Positions 48,691 through 59,727 of a DNA stretch of 64,000 nucleotides are shown here, piece by piece. The stretch lies in NCBI GenBank assembly GCA_964017185.1, contig OZ024876.1, positions 990,001-1,054,000 of the forward strand, read 5' to 3'. Each line of letters opens with the position of its first letter. Position 1 is the first letter of the stretch. Origin of the DNA: Rugalucina vietnamica (taxonomy: Eukaryota; Mollusca; Bivalvia; Lucinida; Lucinidae). The position numbers and the translations under genes are program-made. The notes beneath the pieces are model-generated. The model had not been told where the DNA came from. It searched no databases and saw only the letters and a program-made list of their open reading frames with translations.

Positions 48691-48837
48691 TCCAAATCAT
48701 GTTACAAAAATGTAAAAAATGTTAGAGGGGCTAGCTTCGACTTGCTTAAAATTCTAGTCCTAAGTAACCATAACTAAGGCATCATTTATACCGTTAAATG
48801 AAGTCAGCTAATTAGCTCTATCCTACAATTCCTAGTC

Positions 48838-48955
48838 AGTGTCTAGGTGCGTGAATTCACTGTTTGTCGGTCAGTTGTACGCCGATAAATCAATCGCGCT
48901 GCGCGCTCGTGATTTGATCTGCTTTACAACTGACCCTCAAACAGTGAATTATTAC
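48838..48955. repeat. Palindromic hairpin element
   Basis: GAATTCACTGTTTG...GGTCAGTTGTA on the left pairs with TACAACTGACC...CAAACAGTGAATT on the right. The tip is GC-rich (ATCGCGCTGCGCGCTCGTGA). Confidence 0.82.
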
Positions 48956-48960
48956 TCAAC

Positions 48961-49200
48961 AATGGAAGCGAGATAGCCGAGTGGTTAGTGCACTGGCTTC
49001 TTGTGCTAGAGGTCCCGGGTTCGATCCCCGCTGGCGGCGAGGAAAATGTGTTGGTCCGAACTTGCTTCCCTTCGTGTCATTTGCAGGAATGACATGATAC
49101 AGTGTGCCGTCCTTCGGATCGGGGCGTTAACTGGAGGCCCCCTGTGCAGGGACAGTCATCCCCTGTGCAGGTTAACAGGCTCAGGACAAGTCAAAATTTA
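48961..49200 (+). mobile_element. tRNA-derived SINE (second type)
   Basis: A box ATAGCCGAGTGGTTAGTGCA and B box GGGTTCGATCCCC at 49018-49030 form a tRNA-like head without a full cloverleaf. The body includes GTCCTTCGGATCGGGGCGTT and CCCCTGTGCAGGG. The middle looks like the conserved central domain of some mollusc SINEs, a tentative match. Confidence 0.78.
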
Positions 49201-49318
49201 GCTACAGAGCTCGATTTAGCTATTGTAGTTAAAAGGAGCTTTAAAAATGTGTATATTTCATATTATGTTTTATTAAACTTAAACATTGTGAAAAAATTGC
49301 AGGCAAACACTCGATGTA

Positions 49319-52300
49319 GTGTCGTTGTTTGACACTACAGCTTCTCTTGAGATATCCAACAGATTTGAGTCCCTTTCATCCCTGTCCGAGCCTGACAGTC
49401 CGATACCAGACAATATTGGCCCCCCCAATGCAGCTTCTTCGCCTATTGTGCAAACAAAAGAAGCAAAACCCAGGACCAAAAGGGCGGTCCTGAACCATCC
49501 CTTGAGAATTTTGATCATGAATTGTCAGTCAATTAAAAATAAAAAGGCTGAAATTCACACTGTCATAGAATCGGCTAAACCTGACATCATATTGGGGAAT
49601 GAGTCATGGTTAACCCCAGACATTAAAAACTCAGAGATTTTTCCAGATTCCTTTGATGCTATCCGGAAAGACAGAGCTAGTGATGCGCATGGTGGTGTCT
49701 TCATTGCTTTTAGGCGTGATCTTCTCTGTACTGAAGCTCCGGAATTGGACACCAAGTGCGAAATAATTTGGTGTAAGTTGAACATTATTGGATGTAGGAC
49801 TTTGTACCTTGGATCATTCTATCGTCCCCCTAGGTTCCCAACTCAGGAGCTTGAACTGAAATATCTTGAGGATTTTAATACTTCACTTTCTCGGATTATG
49901 TCAAATAAAAATGCCCATGTTCTTGTAGGCGGTGACTTCAATTGTGGTGATATTGAGTGGAGCACAATGCAGGTACCCGAGGGGGTCAAAAAGAGGCCAG
50001 TTCAGACTAAACTTGTGGACATAATACAGGATCACTGCCTCTCCAAAATGGTAAATATACACACCCGAGAAGACAAGACCCTTGATTTACTCTTCACTAA
50101 CTCGCCATCCCCAATTAACCGTGTTAAAGGGATGCCCCCGATCGGCAAAGCAGATCATGACATTGTCTATATTGAATATGACATAAAGGCTAAACAGATT
50201 CAGCAGGCCCCGCGTAAGATTTTCCTATATAAACGAGCGGATATGGACGGTCTCCATGACCATCTAGCGCGCTATAGGGATTCGTTCCTTTCAACTGACC
50301 ATAGTCAGGTGTCAGTCAATGACATGTGGGTCAGTTTTAAGTCGGAGGTTCTCTCGGCTATTGAAAGGTTTATTCCATCAAAAATGACCAAGACAAAATA
50401 TAGCTTACCATGGATCGATAGCTCGATCAAACGCTTGATAAGGAAACGTGATAAACTTTACTTTCGTGCTCGCAAGTCAAGCAGCCCTGACATTAAGAAC
50501 CATTACAAACGGTTCAGAGCACATGTTCAAAAGAGCATTAGAGATGCATATTGGAAGCATATTACCAATATCTTCTCCTTTGAAAATGATAACCCTGATC
50601 CCGATTGTCCCCGAAAAAATGAAAAGGCAAAAAAGTTTTGGTCATTTGTCAAGTCCCTTAAGAAAGACGCGTCTGGGATCAATACTCTTAGAGAAAATGG
50701 TATCTTGAAGACTGACACTTTGGATAAGGCTAATATTTGTAATAGGCAGTTTCAGTCAGCCTTCACTCGCGAATCAGATGATGAAATCCCCTCTAAAGGC
50801 ACAAGTCCTTTCACCGCTATGGGTGAAATTACAGTTGACCCCAATGGGGTCATTAAACTGTTGAATAATTTGAATATACATAAGGCGCCTGGGCCAGATG
50901 GCCTGAGTGCTAGGGTGTTGAAGGAATGTAGTTCTGAAATTGCTCCTGTACTGACCTATATCTTCAATGAGTCGCTTGCTCAGGGTGCTGTACCAGACGA
51001 TTGGCGACAGGCAAATGTAGCCCCGGTATTTAAGAAAGGTGAGAAATACGATGCAGCTAATTATCGACCGGTGTCGCTTACTTGTATCTGTTGCAAAACT
51101 CTAGAGCATATAATAGTCAGCAACATAAACAAACACTTGGCTCTTGAAAACATTCTTGCTGACTGTCAGCATGGGTTCCGAAGTCAAAGGTCTTGCGAAA
51201 CCCAGTTAGTTCAGTTTTATCATGATTTGGTTAGTAATCTGGACCGAGCAGTGGGTCGTGGCCACAGGCAGACGGATGTGATTGTCATGGATTTCGCTAA
51301 GGCCTTTGACAAGGTCCCACATAAAAGGTTATTATACAAACTTGACTTCTACGGGATTAGAGGATCTACACATAAGTGGATCGACTCGTGGCTCTCTGAG
51401 CGCTCTCAAAAAGTGGTATTAGATGGCCGTGCCTCAGATCCAGTCCCGGTTCTTTCTGGTGTCCCACAAGGATCGGTCTTAGGACCGGTCCTATTTCTTA
51501 TTTTCATTAATGATCTTCCTGACAACATCAGGTCATCTGTACGGCTATTTGCTGATGATTGTGTTTTATACAGAAATGTCAAGTCACCATTGGATTGTCA
51601 AATTTTACAAGATGACCTGAATAGCTTGGCCAAATGGGAAATGGATTGGCAAATGAAATTCAATGTTAGCAAATGTCATTCAATGAGGGTGACGCGGCTA
51701 CATCCAAGCAGGCATATAGATTTCAATTACACACTGCATCAGCAAACATTAGAACAGGTTCAGTCCGCTAAATACCTCGGTTTAACTATCACAGATGATC
51801 TTGATTGGGGTCAACACATTTCTGAAATTACGTGCAAGGCAACTAAGACTTTGGGTTTTCTTCGGCGCAACTTGGCACTGGCACCTAGGCATACTAAGGA
51901 AGTTGCATACAAAACATTGGTTCGGCCTCAACTTGAGTATGCAGCTCCTATTTGGCATCCCTATCATGAAACTCAGATTGAGATGGTGGAGAAGGTGCAG
52001 AGGACTGCTGCCCGGTGGACCTGCAGGCGATGGAGGAACACCAGTAGCGTCGGTGAAATGCTAGACGAACTTGAGTGGCCATCCCTGGAGTCTCGCAGGG
52101 AGCGGTCCTCCTTAACCTTCTTCTACAAGATACACTCCGGTACAGTGTCTCTTGATAAAGACAAATACCTGACCCCGGCACCCAATCTAAGGCATACTCG
52201 GGCATCACATGAATCACAATACACAAGACCATTTGCCTATAGTGATGCCCTGAAAAATTCCTTTTTCCCCAGAACTATTCCGGTTTGGAATAGTCTCCCT

Positions 52301-52465
52301 TCTTCAGTGGTCCTATCTAAGACCATTGAGGAATTTGACACTGGCTATCCGCACGACGGTCGTGCCGATAACGCCGCTTATAGGCACGACTGTCGTGCGG
52401 ATAAGCGGCGTTATCCGCACGACAGGGAATTCGATATCCAAATGTTAAGTATGTTTAGAAATTGA
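49319..52465 (+). CDS. LINE endonuclease-reverse transcriptase, 1048 codons
   Basis: An uninterrupted frame. A Ser/Pro-rich start is followed by APE-type endonuclease motifs MNCQSIKNKK, NESWLTPD, GSFYRPPR, VGGDFNCGDIEW and KADHDIVY. RT blocks are KAPGPDGLSARVL, NYRPVSLTCICCK, HGFRSQRSCETQL, VMDFAKAFDKVPHK, GVPQGSVLGPVLF and LFADDCVLY (FADD near residue 743). The thumb/C-terminal part (KYLGLTITDDLDWGQHI, LEYAAPIWHPY, TIPVWNSLPSSVVL) is typical of CR1/jockey elements. Residues after ..SKTIEEF come from the inserted TIR element and replace an original KASI-stop. It copies the element's own RNA by target-primed reverse transcription. Confidence 0.93.
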   Translation: MSLFDTTASLEISNRFESLSSLSEPDSPIPDNIGPPNAASSPIVQTKEAKPRTKRAVLNHPLRILIMNCQSIKNKKAEIHTVIESAKPDIILGNESWLTPDIKNSEIFPDSFDAIRKDRASDAHGGVFIAFRRDLLCTEAPELDTKCEIIWCKLNIIGCRTLYLGSFYRPPRFPTQELELKYLEDFNTSLSRIMSNKNAHVLVGGDFNCGDIEWSTMQVPEGVKKRPVQTKLVDIIQDHCLSKMVNIHTREDKTLDLLFTNSPSPINRVKGMPPIGKADHDIVYIEYDIKAKQIQQAPRKIFLYKRADMDGLHDHLARYRDSFLSTDHSQVSVNDMWVSFKSEVLSAIERFIPSKMTKTKYSLPWIDSSIKRLIRKRDKLYFRARKSSSPDIKNHYKRFRAHVQKSIRDAYWKHITNIFSFENDNPDPDCPRKNEKAKKFWSFVKSLKKDASGINTLRENGILKTDTLDKANICNRQFQSAFTRESDDEIPSKGTSPFTAMGEITVDPNGVIKLLNNLNIHKAPGPDGLSARVLKECSSEIAPVLTYIFNESLAQGAVPDDWRQANVAPVFKKGEKYDAANYRPVSLTCICCKTLEHIIVSNINKHLALENILADCQHGFRSQRSCETQLVQFYHDLVSNLDRAVGRGHRQTDVIVMDFAKAFDKVPHKRLLYKLDFYGIRGSTHKWIDSWLSERSQKVVLDGRASDPVPVLSGVPQGSVLGPVLFLIFINDLPDNIRSSVRLFADDCVLYRNVKSPLDCQILQDDLNSLAKWEMDWQMKFNVSKCHSMRVTRLHPSRHIDFNYTLHQQTLEQVQSAKYLGLTITDDLDWGQHISEITCKATKTLGFLRRNLALAPRHTKEVAYKTLVRPQLEYAAPIWHPYHETQIEMVEKVQRTAARWTCRRWRNTSSVGEMLDELEWPSLESRRERSSLTFFYKIHSGTVSLDKDKYLTPAPNLRHTRASHESQYTRPFAYSDALKNSFFPRTIPVWNSLPSSVVLSKTIEEFDTGYPHDGRADNAAYRHDCRADKRRYPHDREFDIQMLSMFRN

Positions 52466-53087
52466 TACATTTTAAGTTGAAAAATATATTACACTGGCTT
52501 CAAAACTGAAACAGAATATTGCACATGCAGGATTTTTTTGCCTTTTAATTAACAAAAGTGTTATTTTGCTGAAATTGGCTTACCTGTAAATTTACCTGTA
52601 AAAATCAGTCATGCGTATGCGTAAATAAGAAAGTAACATTTTATCGTTACCTAAATAATAAAATAATGTGGTAATCCAAAAGACTTAACAGCCTTTGATT
52701 TTATCAATGGAGTATGGATCGAAACATTTCAGTAATACAATTAAAAAATGCAATGATTATATTTTTATCCGCTGTTACAAATCTATTGTGATTACATCAG
52801 CTGGATTAATCAAGTCAAACTAGTTTTCATATTCATAATTAACAAAAATGTTAATTTTGAATGTATTTCAATAGCTAAACACATAATTATTTTATTTAAT
52901 GACAAATTGAAAGTTTAATGCATACGTAAGCTTGTTAGAAAATTTTATACTCCCGTCGTGCCGATAGCCAATACCTGTAGCATTGGCTATCCGCACGACA
53001 GTCGGGCCGATTACGCCGCTTATCGGCACGACCGTCGTGCGGATAACGCCGCTTATCGGCACGACCGTCGTGCGGATAGCCTCAGCC
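52337..53087. mobile_element. 751-bp TIR element with 9-bp target duplication (MULE-like)
   Basis: GAGGAATTT occurs at 52328-52336 and 53088-53096. Inverted ends share GGCTATCCGCACGACGGTCG and TGCCGATAA. Several GC-rich sub-repeats (GTCGTGCGGATAACGCCGCT and inverse) crowd both ends. The 500-bp middle is AT-rich and non-coding. A 9-bp duplication is typical of Mutator-like elements. Confidence 0.92.
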
Positions 53088-53555
53088 GAGGAATTTAAGG
53101 CTTCTATTTAAATCATTAGCCCAGAGGCATGCGTTTTAGTATGCCTCCCATCTATATCTTGTAAATAGTTTTAATGGTCCACCCCAAATGTTTTATTTTC
53201 CCTTGACTAAATTCTAAATTTAGCCACCCACCCCACACCTGAGGTGATGATCAGAAATTGATCGACTCAGTATCAGAAGATAGATAGATTAAAACTGTTA
53301 ACAACTTTAAATATGTTATGTAAACAACATTTTGGGGATGCCTCATGCATGTAGGCTCATCCTGCAAACACACCGGAGTGTACAATGTACACCTCCCAAG
53401 AATAATCAGAAATTGATTGATGGGAGTAACAGGAAAACAAAAAACAAACTGCTAAAGCTGATCTATTCTTAAAATCTACTTTCGGTTTCAAATCAGCCGC
53501 CGAAGGGACTATTTGTATAGGCCCCGTGTTTAAGTAACAGGTTATTTCGAGCCAT

Positions 53556-53882
53556 ATGTATGTATGTATGTAGTGTTCCGCCGTTGACTTATCGGCGCAC
53601 CTCGTTTTAACCCCGAGTAATGGTATTACCATCACCAGACTCCAATGATAGAACTACGCTGCCCGCCACCAACCATCACCTTAACATATTTACTGTATTC
53701 CCATCATTGAAGTTATCTTTTTGAGAGAAGAGAAGCCAGTGCTTGCCTTATGAATGCTGTGCGCCAAGCAAGGTAGCCACTGGTACCATTTTTAACGTCT
53801 TTGGTATGACGCGGCCCGGGTTCGAACCCGCGCCTCCCGCTTCCGAAGCGGACGCTCTAACCATTATGCTATCGGGATTGTT
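53556..53882 (-). mobile_element. tRNA-derived SINE (third type)
   Basis: On the - strand: ATAGCATAATGGTTAGAGCG (A box), a CCGC-TTCGGAA-GCGG anticodon-like stem-loop, GCGGGTTCGAACCCGG (B box), then AAAGACGTTAAAAATGGTAC and CTACCTTGCTTGGCGCACAG. T- and D-stems mismatch, so it is not a functional tRNA. Confidence 0.8.
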
Positions 53883-54956
53883 TGGTTCGTCGTGATCGAA
53901 AGTGAAACGGTGGCGGCGTTTGTATGTTTATCAGAAGTGACATTCCATTTTCACACAGACACGACCTTAGCTCAGATGACCTTGAAATTCTTTGTTGTGA
54001 CATACTATTGCCAAAGACTAGACCCATTTTAGTGGGCGCTTGTTACAGACCACGAAAACAAAATGACTATATTGATAAACTTGAAGAATTGCTTTTCAAA
54101 GTTAGAACTGACTCTGAAATATACTTTCTGGGCGATTTTAACATATGTTGTTTTTTTTTCAAAAATGCTCAAATTTATTCAAAAAGTATCTTGAAGTTTT
54201 GAAAATGTTTAATTTAACTCAATTAATTACAGAAGCAACAAGGGTCACGTGTGGCTCTTCTTCTCTTATTGATCACATTCTTATCAATAGTTGCGAAAAA
54301 ATATGCCAGTCTGGAACTATAAGGATTAAGCGATCACTTTTTGACATATATGACTAGAAAAATTGTAAAAGGGCAAATATGTAAGCACAACTTTGTAAAA
54401 ATAAGGTCAATGAAGCACTATAACATGGAAGATTTTAAGTTGAAATTATCTACTCAGAATTGGGAATCGGTTTTAACATGTTTTGATGTTGAAATGACCT
54501 GGGATAGTTTTAAAAATATCTTTCATTCGGTTTTGGATATTGTGGCCGCTTTGAAGGAAGTAAGATTGAAACAAAGAACTGAACCTTGGATGAACTCTGA
54601 TATTTTACAGAACATTAGACATAGGGATGAAACTTTGAATAAATTCAGAAAAAAGCAAAACCCCAGATTTGTATAAGGAATATTGTAAACTTAGGAATAT
54701 TGTGCAGAGGGAAACTAGGATTTCAAAAAGAGACTATTTGGCAAATAAAATTGAAGAGAATGTTGGAAATTCAAAAAAAAACTTTGGACTCAGCTGAAAA
54801 AACTAGGATATAGCAACAAAAAGAAAGAAAGTAGTAATGTTGTACTGGAAATTGACGGTGAAACTTGCTTTGACCCGAAAAAAGTGGCAAATTGTTTTAA
54901 TAATTTCTTCACAACAGTGGCTTCTAACTTGGTCGATAAATTACCTTCTAGTTTTA

Positions 54957-55322
54957 TGAACCACGGCAGAAGCTGAGGGTGAGGTTATGGCCATGTAAAA
55001 TCGATTTAAACCCGCCAGTAAGTTTGTGTTACTGTTCGTTCCAAGTCGATACTTCTGTGGTGGTTCTTTTTGTTTTATGTCTTGGTGTTTAAAATATTTT
55101 TGTGCTGTTGGCGCCTTATGTATGTTTTCATATTTTCAGTTAAGTTTAGGTAACTGAGTGGCCACCTATTGGGAAAATAGCTGCTCATTCGGCTTACGAA
55201 ATGTTTTCATGGTATAAGTACCTGATTGTTAGTTTGGTTTTTTCCCACCTCGGTTTTTGGAGTTGGAATCTTTTTCTGATTGCGCCTTTTCCTGATCTTT
55301 GCCTACTTGTACCTTTTTTTTT
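54957..55322 (+). mobile_element. 366-bp interspersed element, copy 3, inside a LINE
   Basis: ATGAACCACGGCAGAAGCTG start and CCTACTTGTACCTTTTTTTT end. It separates LSDKLPSSF-type and FNSDSSKFQEFYAG-type coding of the LINE. It is near-identical to the reverse copy at 7215. Confidence 0.9.
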
Positions 55323-55339
55323 AATCTATTTAACTCAGA

Positions 55340-56960
55340 TTCTTCAAAATTTCAGGAATTTTACGCCGGCAAAAATGTTGAACCTGATGAATTCATGTTG
55401 GTCTCAGTAAGTGAAGATTTTATCTATAAAGAGTTGTGCAAATTTAATCCTTCTAAAAGTGCAGGGACAGATAATATTCCTGCTAGATTTGTAAAAGATG
55501 CAGCTTCAGTTCTTACAAAACCCATTTTGCATATTATAAACCTCTCAATTGAACAGAATTCGGTCCCAAATGATTTGAAAAGTGCAAGAGTTGTCCCTTT
55601 ATTCAAGAAAAATAAAAGATGTGATGTTGGAAATTATAGACCAGTGTGTTATCGGTTGTGTCTAAAATCTTGGAAAGGGCTGTTTATACACAATTGGAAG
55701 ATTATCTTACGAAGAAAAAACTTCTGTTTGACTTTCAGTCTGGTTTTCGAAACAAATTCTCAACTGACTCATGCTTAACCTATTTGACGGATTATATAAA
55801 AACTCAACTTCTAAATGTTGATACACTGGTATGCTCATGTTGGACCTCCAAAAAGCTTTCGATACGGTGGATCATGATATCTTGTGCAAAAAGTTAAAAG
55901 CTATGGGTGTCAAATCTGTTGATTGGTTTAGATCTTATTTATCTCATCGAAACCAGGTTGTTCACGTCAATGATACAGTGTCTGATCCTTCACTTGTAAC
56001 TTGTGGCGTTCCTCAAGGTAGTATATTGGGTCCTCTTCTTTTTCTTTGTTATATAAATGATATGGAACTTAGCATTAGTCCAGAAAGCAAACTTATGTTA
56101 TACGCAGATGATAGTGCAATTTTGTATTCGCACAAGGATCCTAAGGTCATATCGGAAAAACTTGGTTTTGAACTCGAGATGTGCAGTAAATGGTTAATTG
56201 ATAATAAACTTTCTTTGCATATGGGGAAAACAGAGTGTATACTCTTTGGGCCGAAAAGAAAACTGAGAAAGATTGGCGATTTTTCGATTGAGTGCAATGG
56301 TCATACGATTAAGGCTCAACGCTCGGTAAAATATCTTGGACTCAGTTTGGATTATCAGTTAACAGGGGAAGCAATTGTTAATAGTATTGTGCAAAAGGTA
56401 AATGGTAGACTTAAATTTCTGTACAGGCAATGCAGCTTTTTGGAAGAGAAACTTAGGAAGTCAATATGTTCGGCACTTATTCAATGTCATTTAGATTATT
56501 CATGTTCGTCATGGTACTCTGGTTTGAATAAACATCTTAAGAAAAAACTTCAGATTTGTCAAAATAAAACTGTGCGGTTCATTAAAAACTTCACACATTG
56601 GTTTCTCGGAACTTTGATAGTTTGAATATGTTGAATGTTGATTTTAGGGTAAAGCAATTACGACTGAGTCATGCGCATAAAATATTCAATGAAACTGGCC
56701 CATCATACTTGTCTGAATATTTCGTCAAAACATCAGATGTTCATCAGCATTTCACTAGGAGTAGCATTGGTAATTTTGTCATACCTTCTGTCAGTGGCGC
56801 AGCAGCAACAACTTTTTATTACAGTGGAATTAAAGATTGGAATTCTTTACCCTTGGACGTCAAACAAAAGCGTAGTTTCAATGGATTCAAATGTGCTGCA
56901 AAACAATATCTTAGAACTCAACTGCAACTTATGGGATCAGATCAATTCATTTATTATTAA
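55340..56960 (+). pseudogene. LINE reverse transcriptase remnant
   Basis: KFNPSKSAGTDNIPARFVKD, frameshifts near 55640 and 55830, then MLDLQKAFDTVDHDILCKKL, CGVPQGSILGPLLFLCYIND, LMLYADDSAILY (YADD near 56098), KYLGLSLDYQ. A last frameshift near 56600 leads to GIKDWNSLPLDVKQKRSFNG and a stop at 56958. A different lineage from the other two elements by motif detail. Inactive. Confidence 0.88.
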
Positions 56961-57119
56961 TTGACTATTTTAGTATTTGCAATATCATGTTAGGATCGGT
57001 TTTTGTTTTCGCCTTTTTTGTCTGGTGGCTAGTCTTGGATCTAACCAACAGGACCCCATTGGAAATAAGCTTTCGGGCTTTCATGGGCTATCCTGGGTTA
57101 TTTCAACACGCATACATCA

Positions 57120-57340
57120 TACAAATTTTTAAACTGTATTATTTTTTTTTTCATTTCAGTTCCCTCCGTTTTCATCTCTCACACTCTTGGACACCGTTCT
57201 GCTGGCGGCACCAGGCTTGGTCACCTCCAGAGATGGTGGGTGTAGGCGAAGAAGCTTTTCGTGACGCTTTGCTACACGATCCTTTCTTGGATCTTTCCCT
57301 CGGTCCGGGAGTGTGAGGCATGATTTAAGTTCTTTAAAGT
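57120..57340. other. Unclassified possible exon or ORF start
   Basis: On + a T-rich tract and TTTCATTTCAG precede GC-richer sequence. On - an ATG at about 57320 opens MPHTPGPRERSKKGSCSKAS and runs 49 codons. GC content and codon look differ from the surroundings. No family recognised; it could be a LINE ORF1 start or a terminal exon. Confidence 0.3.
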
Positions 57341-57804
57341 GGCCAAAACTTGCACTCTTAACGTAGGTAAATGCATCCGATGTCTCTGTGATATTTTTAT
57401 GACAGTTTATGATTTAATGCACCCGATTTCTCTGTGATATTTTATGATAGTTTATAATTTAATGCACCCGATGTCCCTGTGATATTTTTAAAATATAAAT
57501 TTACGTTGTATTTGAAATATTTAACCATTTTGTGAGGTGTCATTCTACACTACACTTGTTGTAGCCATAGCGGATCTGTAGATGATCCGGATCAAAAATA
57601 GTTTCGAAAGAATTTTACAAAAATATGAAACAAGATTTTTTTTACATTTATCAATTACCCGAAATTGCGCAATATAGTCCATACTATCTCCCTTTGAATG
57701 TTTTTGCTGCTTCCAAAGGATCAAACCTTTATATTTTATTTCCTACATTTATCAACCCGCTAAATATGTGTAATTATGGATTCGTGAAATGCGCATTCGT
57801 TCAT

Positions 57805-57832
57805 TCATTTCTTTCTTTCTTTTCTTTTCTTT

Positions 57833-57896
<64 letters not shown>

Positions 57897-57897
57897 A
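57805..57897. repeat. (TTTC)n microsatellite
   Basis: About 20 TTTC units, mostly perfect. Confidence 0.97.
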
Positions 57898-57974
57898 TAT
57901 GCGATATATGAAATCCTTGACGACAAAAAAAAAATAAATTGAGATAATTCTCAATGAAAATGGAAATGGCAAGT

Positions 57975-58125
57975 TTCCGCGTCTTTGTTTTCGCTTCATA
58001 GATAGTAAATCCCTCTTCTTCTTAAATACGAAATTTCAAACTTCTAGCCCGCTTCTGTGACTGTACAGGCCGGTTTGTGCCTGACCTGGTCGGAAACCAA
58101 ACTTGTTTTCTCATGCGAAGGCTCA
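57975..58125. mobile_element. MITE family B half copy
   Basis: GCGTCTTTGTTTTCGCTTCA start, CTTCTAGCCCGCTTCTGTGA, GTGCCTGACCTGGTCGGAAA, end TTTTCTCATGCGAAGGCTCA. Confidence 0.87.
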
Positions 58126-58750
58126 TTTGGTATTTTATTCTTGTACATGCGATTGTTTCTTGACCTGCCTTAGAAAATAAACCGTTTGCATTATTGAGGC
58201 ATGTCAGGTTTACACCGTATGATGCTTTAACAAAACAAAAATGTAGTTTAATTAAACATGAAATTTCGTTTTAAGAATCTAGATCTCTACATGCAGACTT
58301 GGCTAAGAGTAGCCTGCCAGATATGCTGAATCAGTTTTGTCTGTCAAAACAGCTTTTCTATGACGCTGCCAAATTATCATGTGAGAATGTTTTTATAAGA
58401 AGCGTGACTTCAATACCTTGCGGCAACAGCCTAAATACGCTGGATCCCCCGATCTAGTCATCCATGATGATCGTTTTAACTACCTTATAATCAGCAAAGC
58501 GTGAAAACCTACTTTCTGCTCGGCATTTCTGACCATGTCAGACAAAGACCAGATTGGTTATCATTAAAACTGTATCAAGGTTGAACTGCATACTTGGATA
58601 AGAATAACCGGTCTTACGGAAAATGGTGTTTCAGCGCTGTGCAGGTCATCACCGCCTATACGCCGCCCGGTTGAGTATAGATGTGAAGAATTTAATTCGA
58701 TATATATCTTTCATGATATATAGACTGTGAATATCTAAGTTTTTTTTACC
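58126..58750. other. Intergenic stretch with no gene seen
   Basis: Only a weak MITE B trace at 58500-58565 (GCGTGAAAACCTACTTTCTG, GACCATGTCAGACAAAGACC). Confidence 0.5.
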
Positions 58751-58754
58751 CAGC

Positions 58755-59020
58755 CATTAGGAAAACATGTCCGTGCAATGAATACCCCCTTAAATCCCAC
58801 TTTTATACAGAAAAACTGGGGTTTGCAGGGTTATACCTATTTTCCTTATTTTTGACCTAAAACATAGATTGTGGGTACTCGTTAGAACCGCCTGGGCGAG
58901 GCGGTTCTAATGTGTACCCACAATCTATGTTTTGAGCAAAAATTAGAAAATATCAAAAATTTTCGTCTGATAATTTTCAAGTTTTACAACTAAACAAATT
59001 TCTGAATATTGCAAAATATT
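58755..59020 (+). mobile_element. MITE family A copy
   Basis: TAGGAAAACATGTCCGTGCA, ACTTTTATACAGAAAAACTG, TTAGAACCGCCTGGGCGAGG, TACCCACAATCTATGTTTTG. Confidence 0.9.
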
Positions 59021-59727
59021 TCTAATTTCATTTATTTGGCGCGAATTACATTTAATTTATATATAAAGGAAAACGTATTTATTTTATATTTGATATGTGT
59101 CTTTCACATTCGGATCCTGATAGCCTTCTAAATTTATTTTTAACAATATGATTACTCCTGCGCAAATATTTTGAAAAGGGGAACAACACGTTTTGTATCC
59201 ATATAAGGTTACAAACAATTAAAGAAGTCTATTGAAATAATATATGCAGCTTCTTAAATCATCTTGAAAATGCAAAGGCGTGTCCGCGTCTGCACGACGA
59301 ATGATTTTGTTTACGTTGGTTCTCTGTTATATCCTATATAAAATCATCCGAAGTGACATGGGGGTAGCAGATGAATACCCCCGGTCCCTGCGTCATGCAT
59401 TTAGTCTTTTAACATGTCAACTGGGCTTAATTAAAATCAAGTTTTCACGCAGAGAAAGCTGCAGAGAAAACTGTTAGAATAAAGCGATGAAATCTTTAAT
59501 CCCTACAACAATTGTCCCCAGGCAACACTGACACATTACCTGGACAGATTAGCCGAATGATAATCGAATATCGCCGGCCAATATCGGATATTATCGGAAA
59601 GTCTCCGTAAATTTACCTGAGCGCTAGTAAAATCGATTGCTTGCTTATGTGCCTATATTGAAAAACGACTATTGTTCCGGTTGAACGAACTTGGCCACTT
59701 GACTCTTGATTCAAACATGTTTCGTTC

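Larger units (their letters stand above)
49292..53300 (+). mobile_element. LINE with open EN-RT frame (CR1/jockey-like), 3' end displaced
   Basis: An open frame begins by 49292 with no ATG near its start, so the 5' end is probably truncated. The 3' part is cut at 52336 by a TIR element and resumes at 53088 (GAGGAATTTAAGGCTTCTAT), with a 3' UTR to about 53300 that ends in CAGAAATTGATCGACTCAGT and (GATA)n-like sequence. Confidence 0.88.
53900..56975 (+). mobile_element. Third LINE, decayed, with nested insertion
   Basis: Endonuclease remnant (RSDIPFSHRHDLSSDDLEIL, GACYRPRK, LGDFNICC, SLIDHILINS), linker (TEPWMNSDILQNIRHRDETL), RT and C-terminus are in order but in several frames. It begins next to a SINE and is 5'-truncated. 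Confidence 0.88.

Noticed and set aside
48964..49036. A tRNA gene
   Set aside because: A and B boxes are present, but acceptor and D stems do not pair properly and a SINE body follows.
53806..53880. A tRNA gene on the - strand (TTCGGAA anticodon loop)
   Set aside because: D- and T-stem mismatches and a SINE-type body downstream indicate a tRNA-derived SINE.
59280..59477. Short ORF with a hydrophobic start (MILFTLVLCYILYKII)
   Set aside because: It could look like a signal peptide, but there is no following exon, donor, or family similarity, and AT-rich DNA often encodes such stretches.
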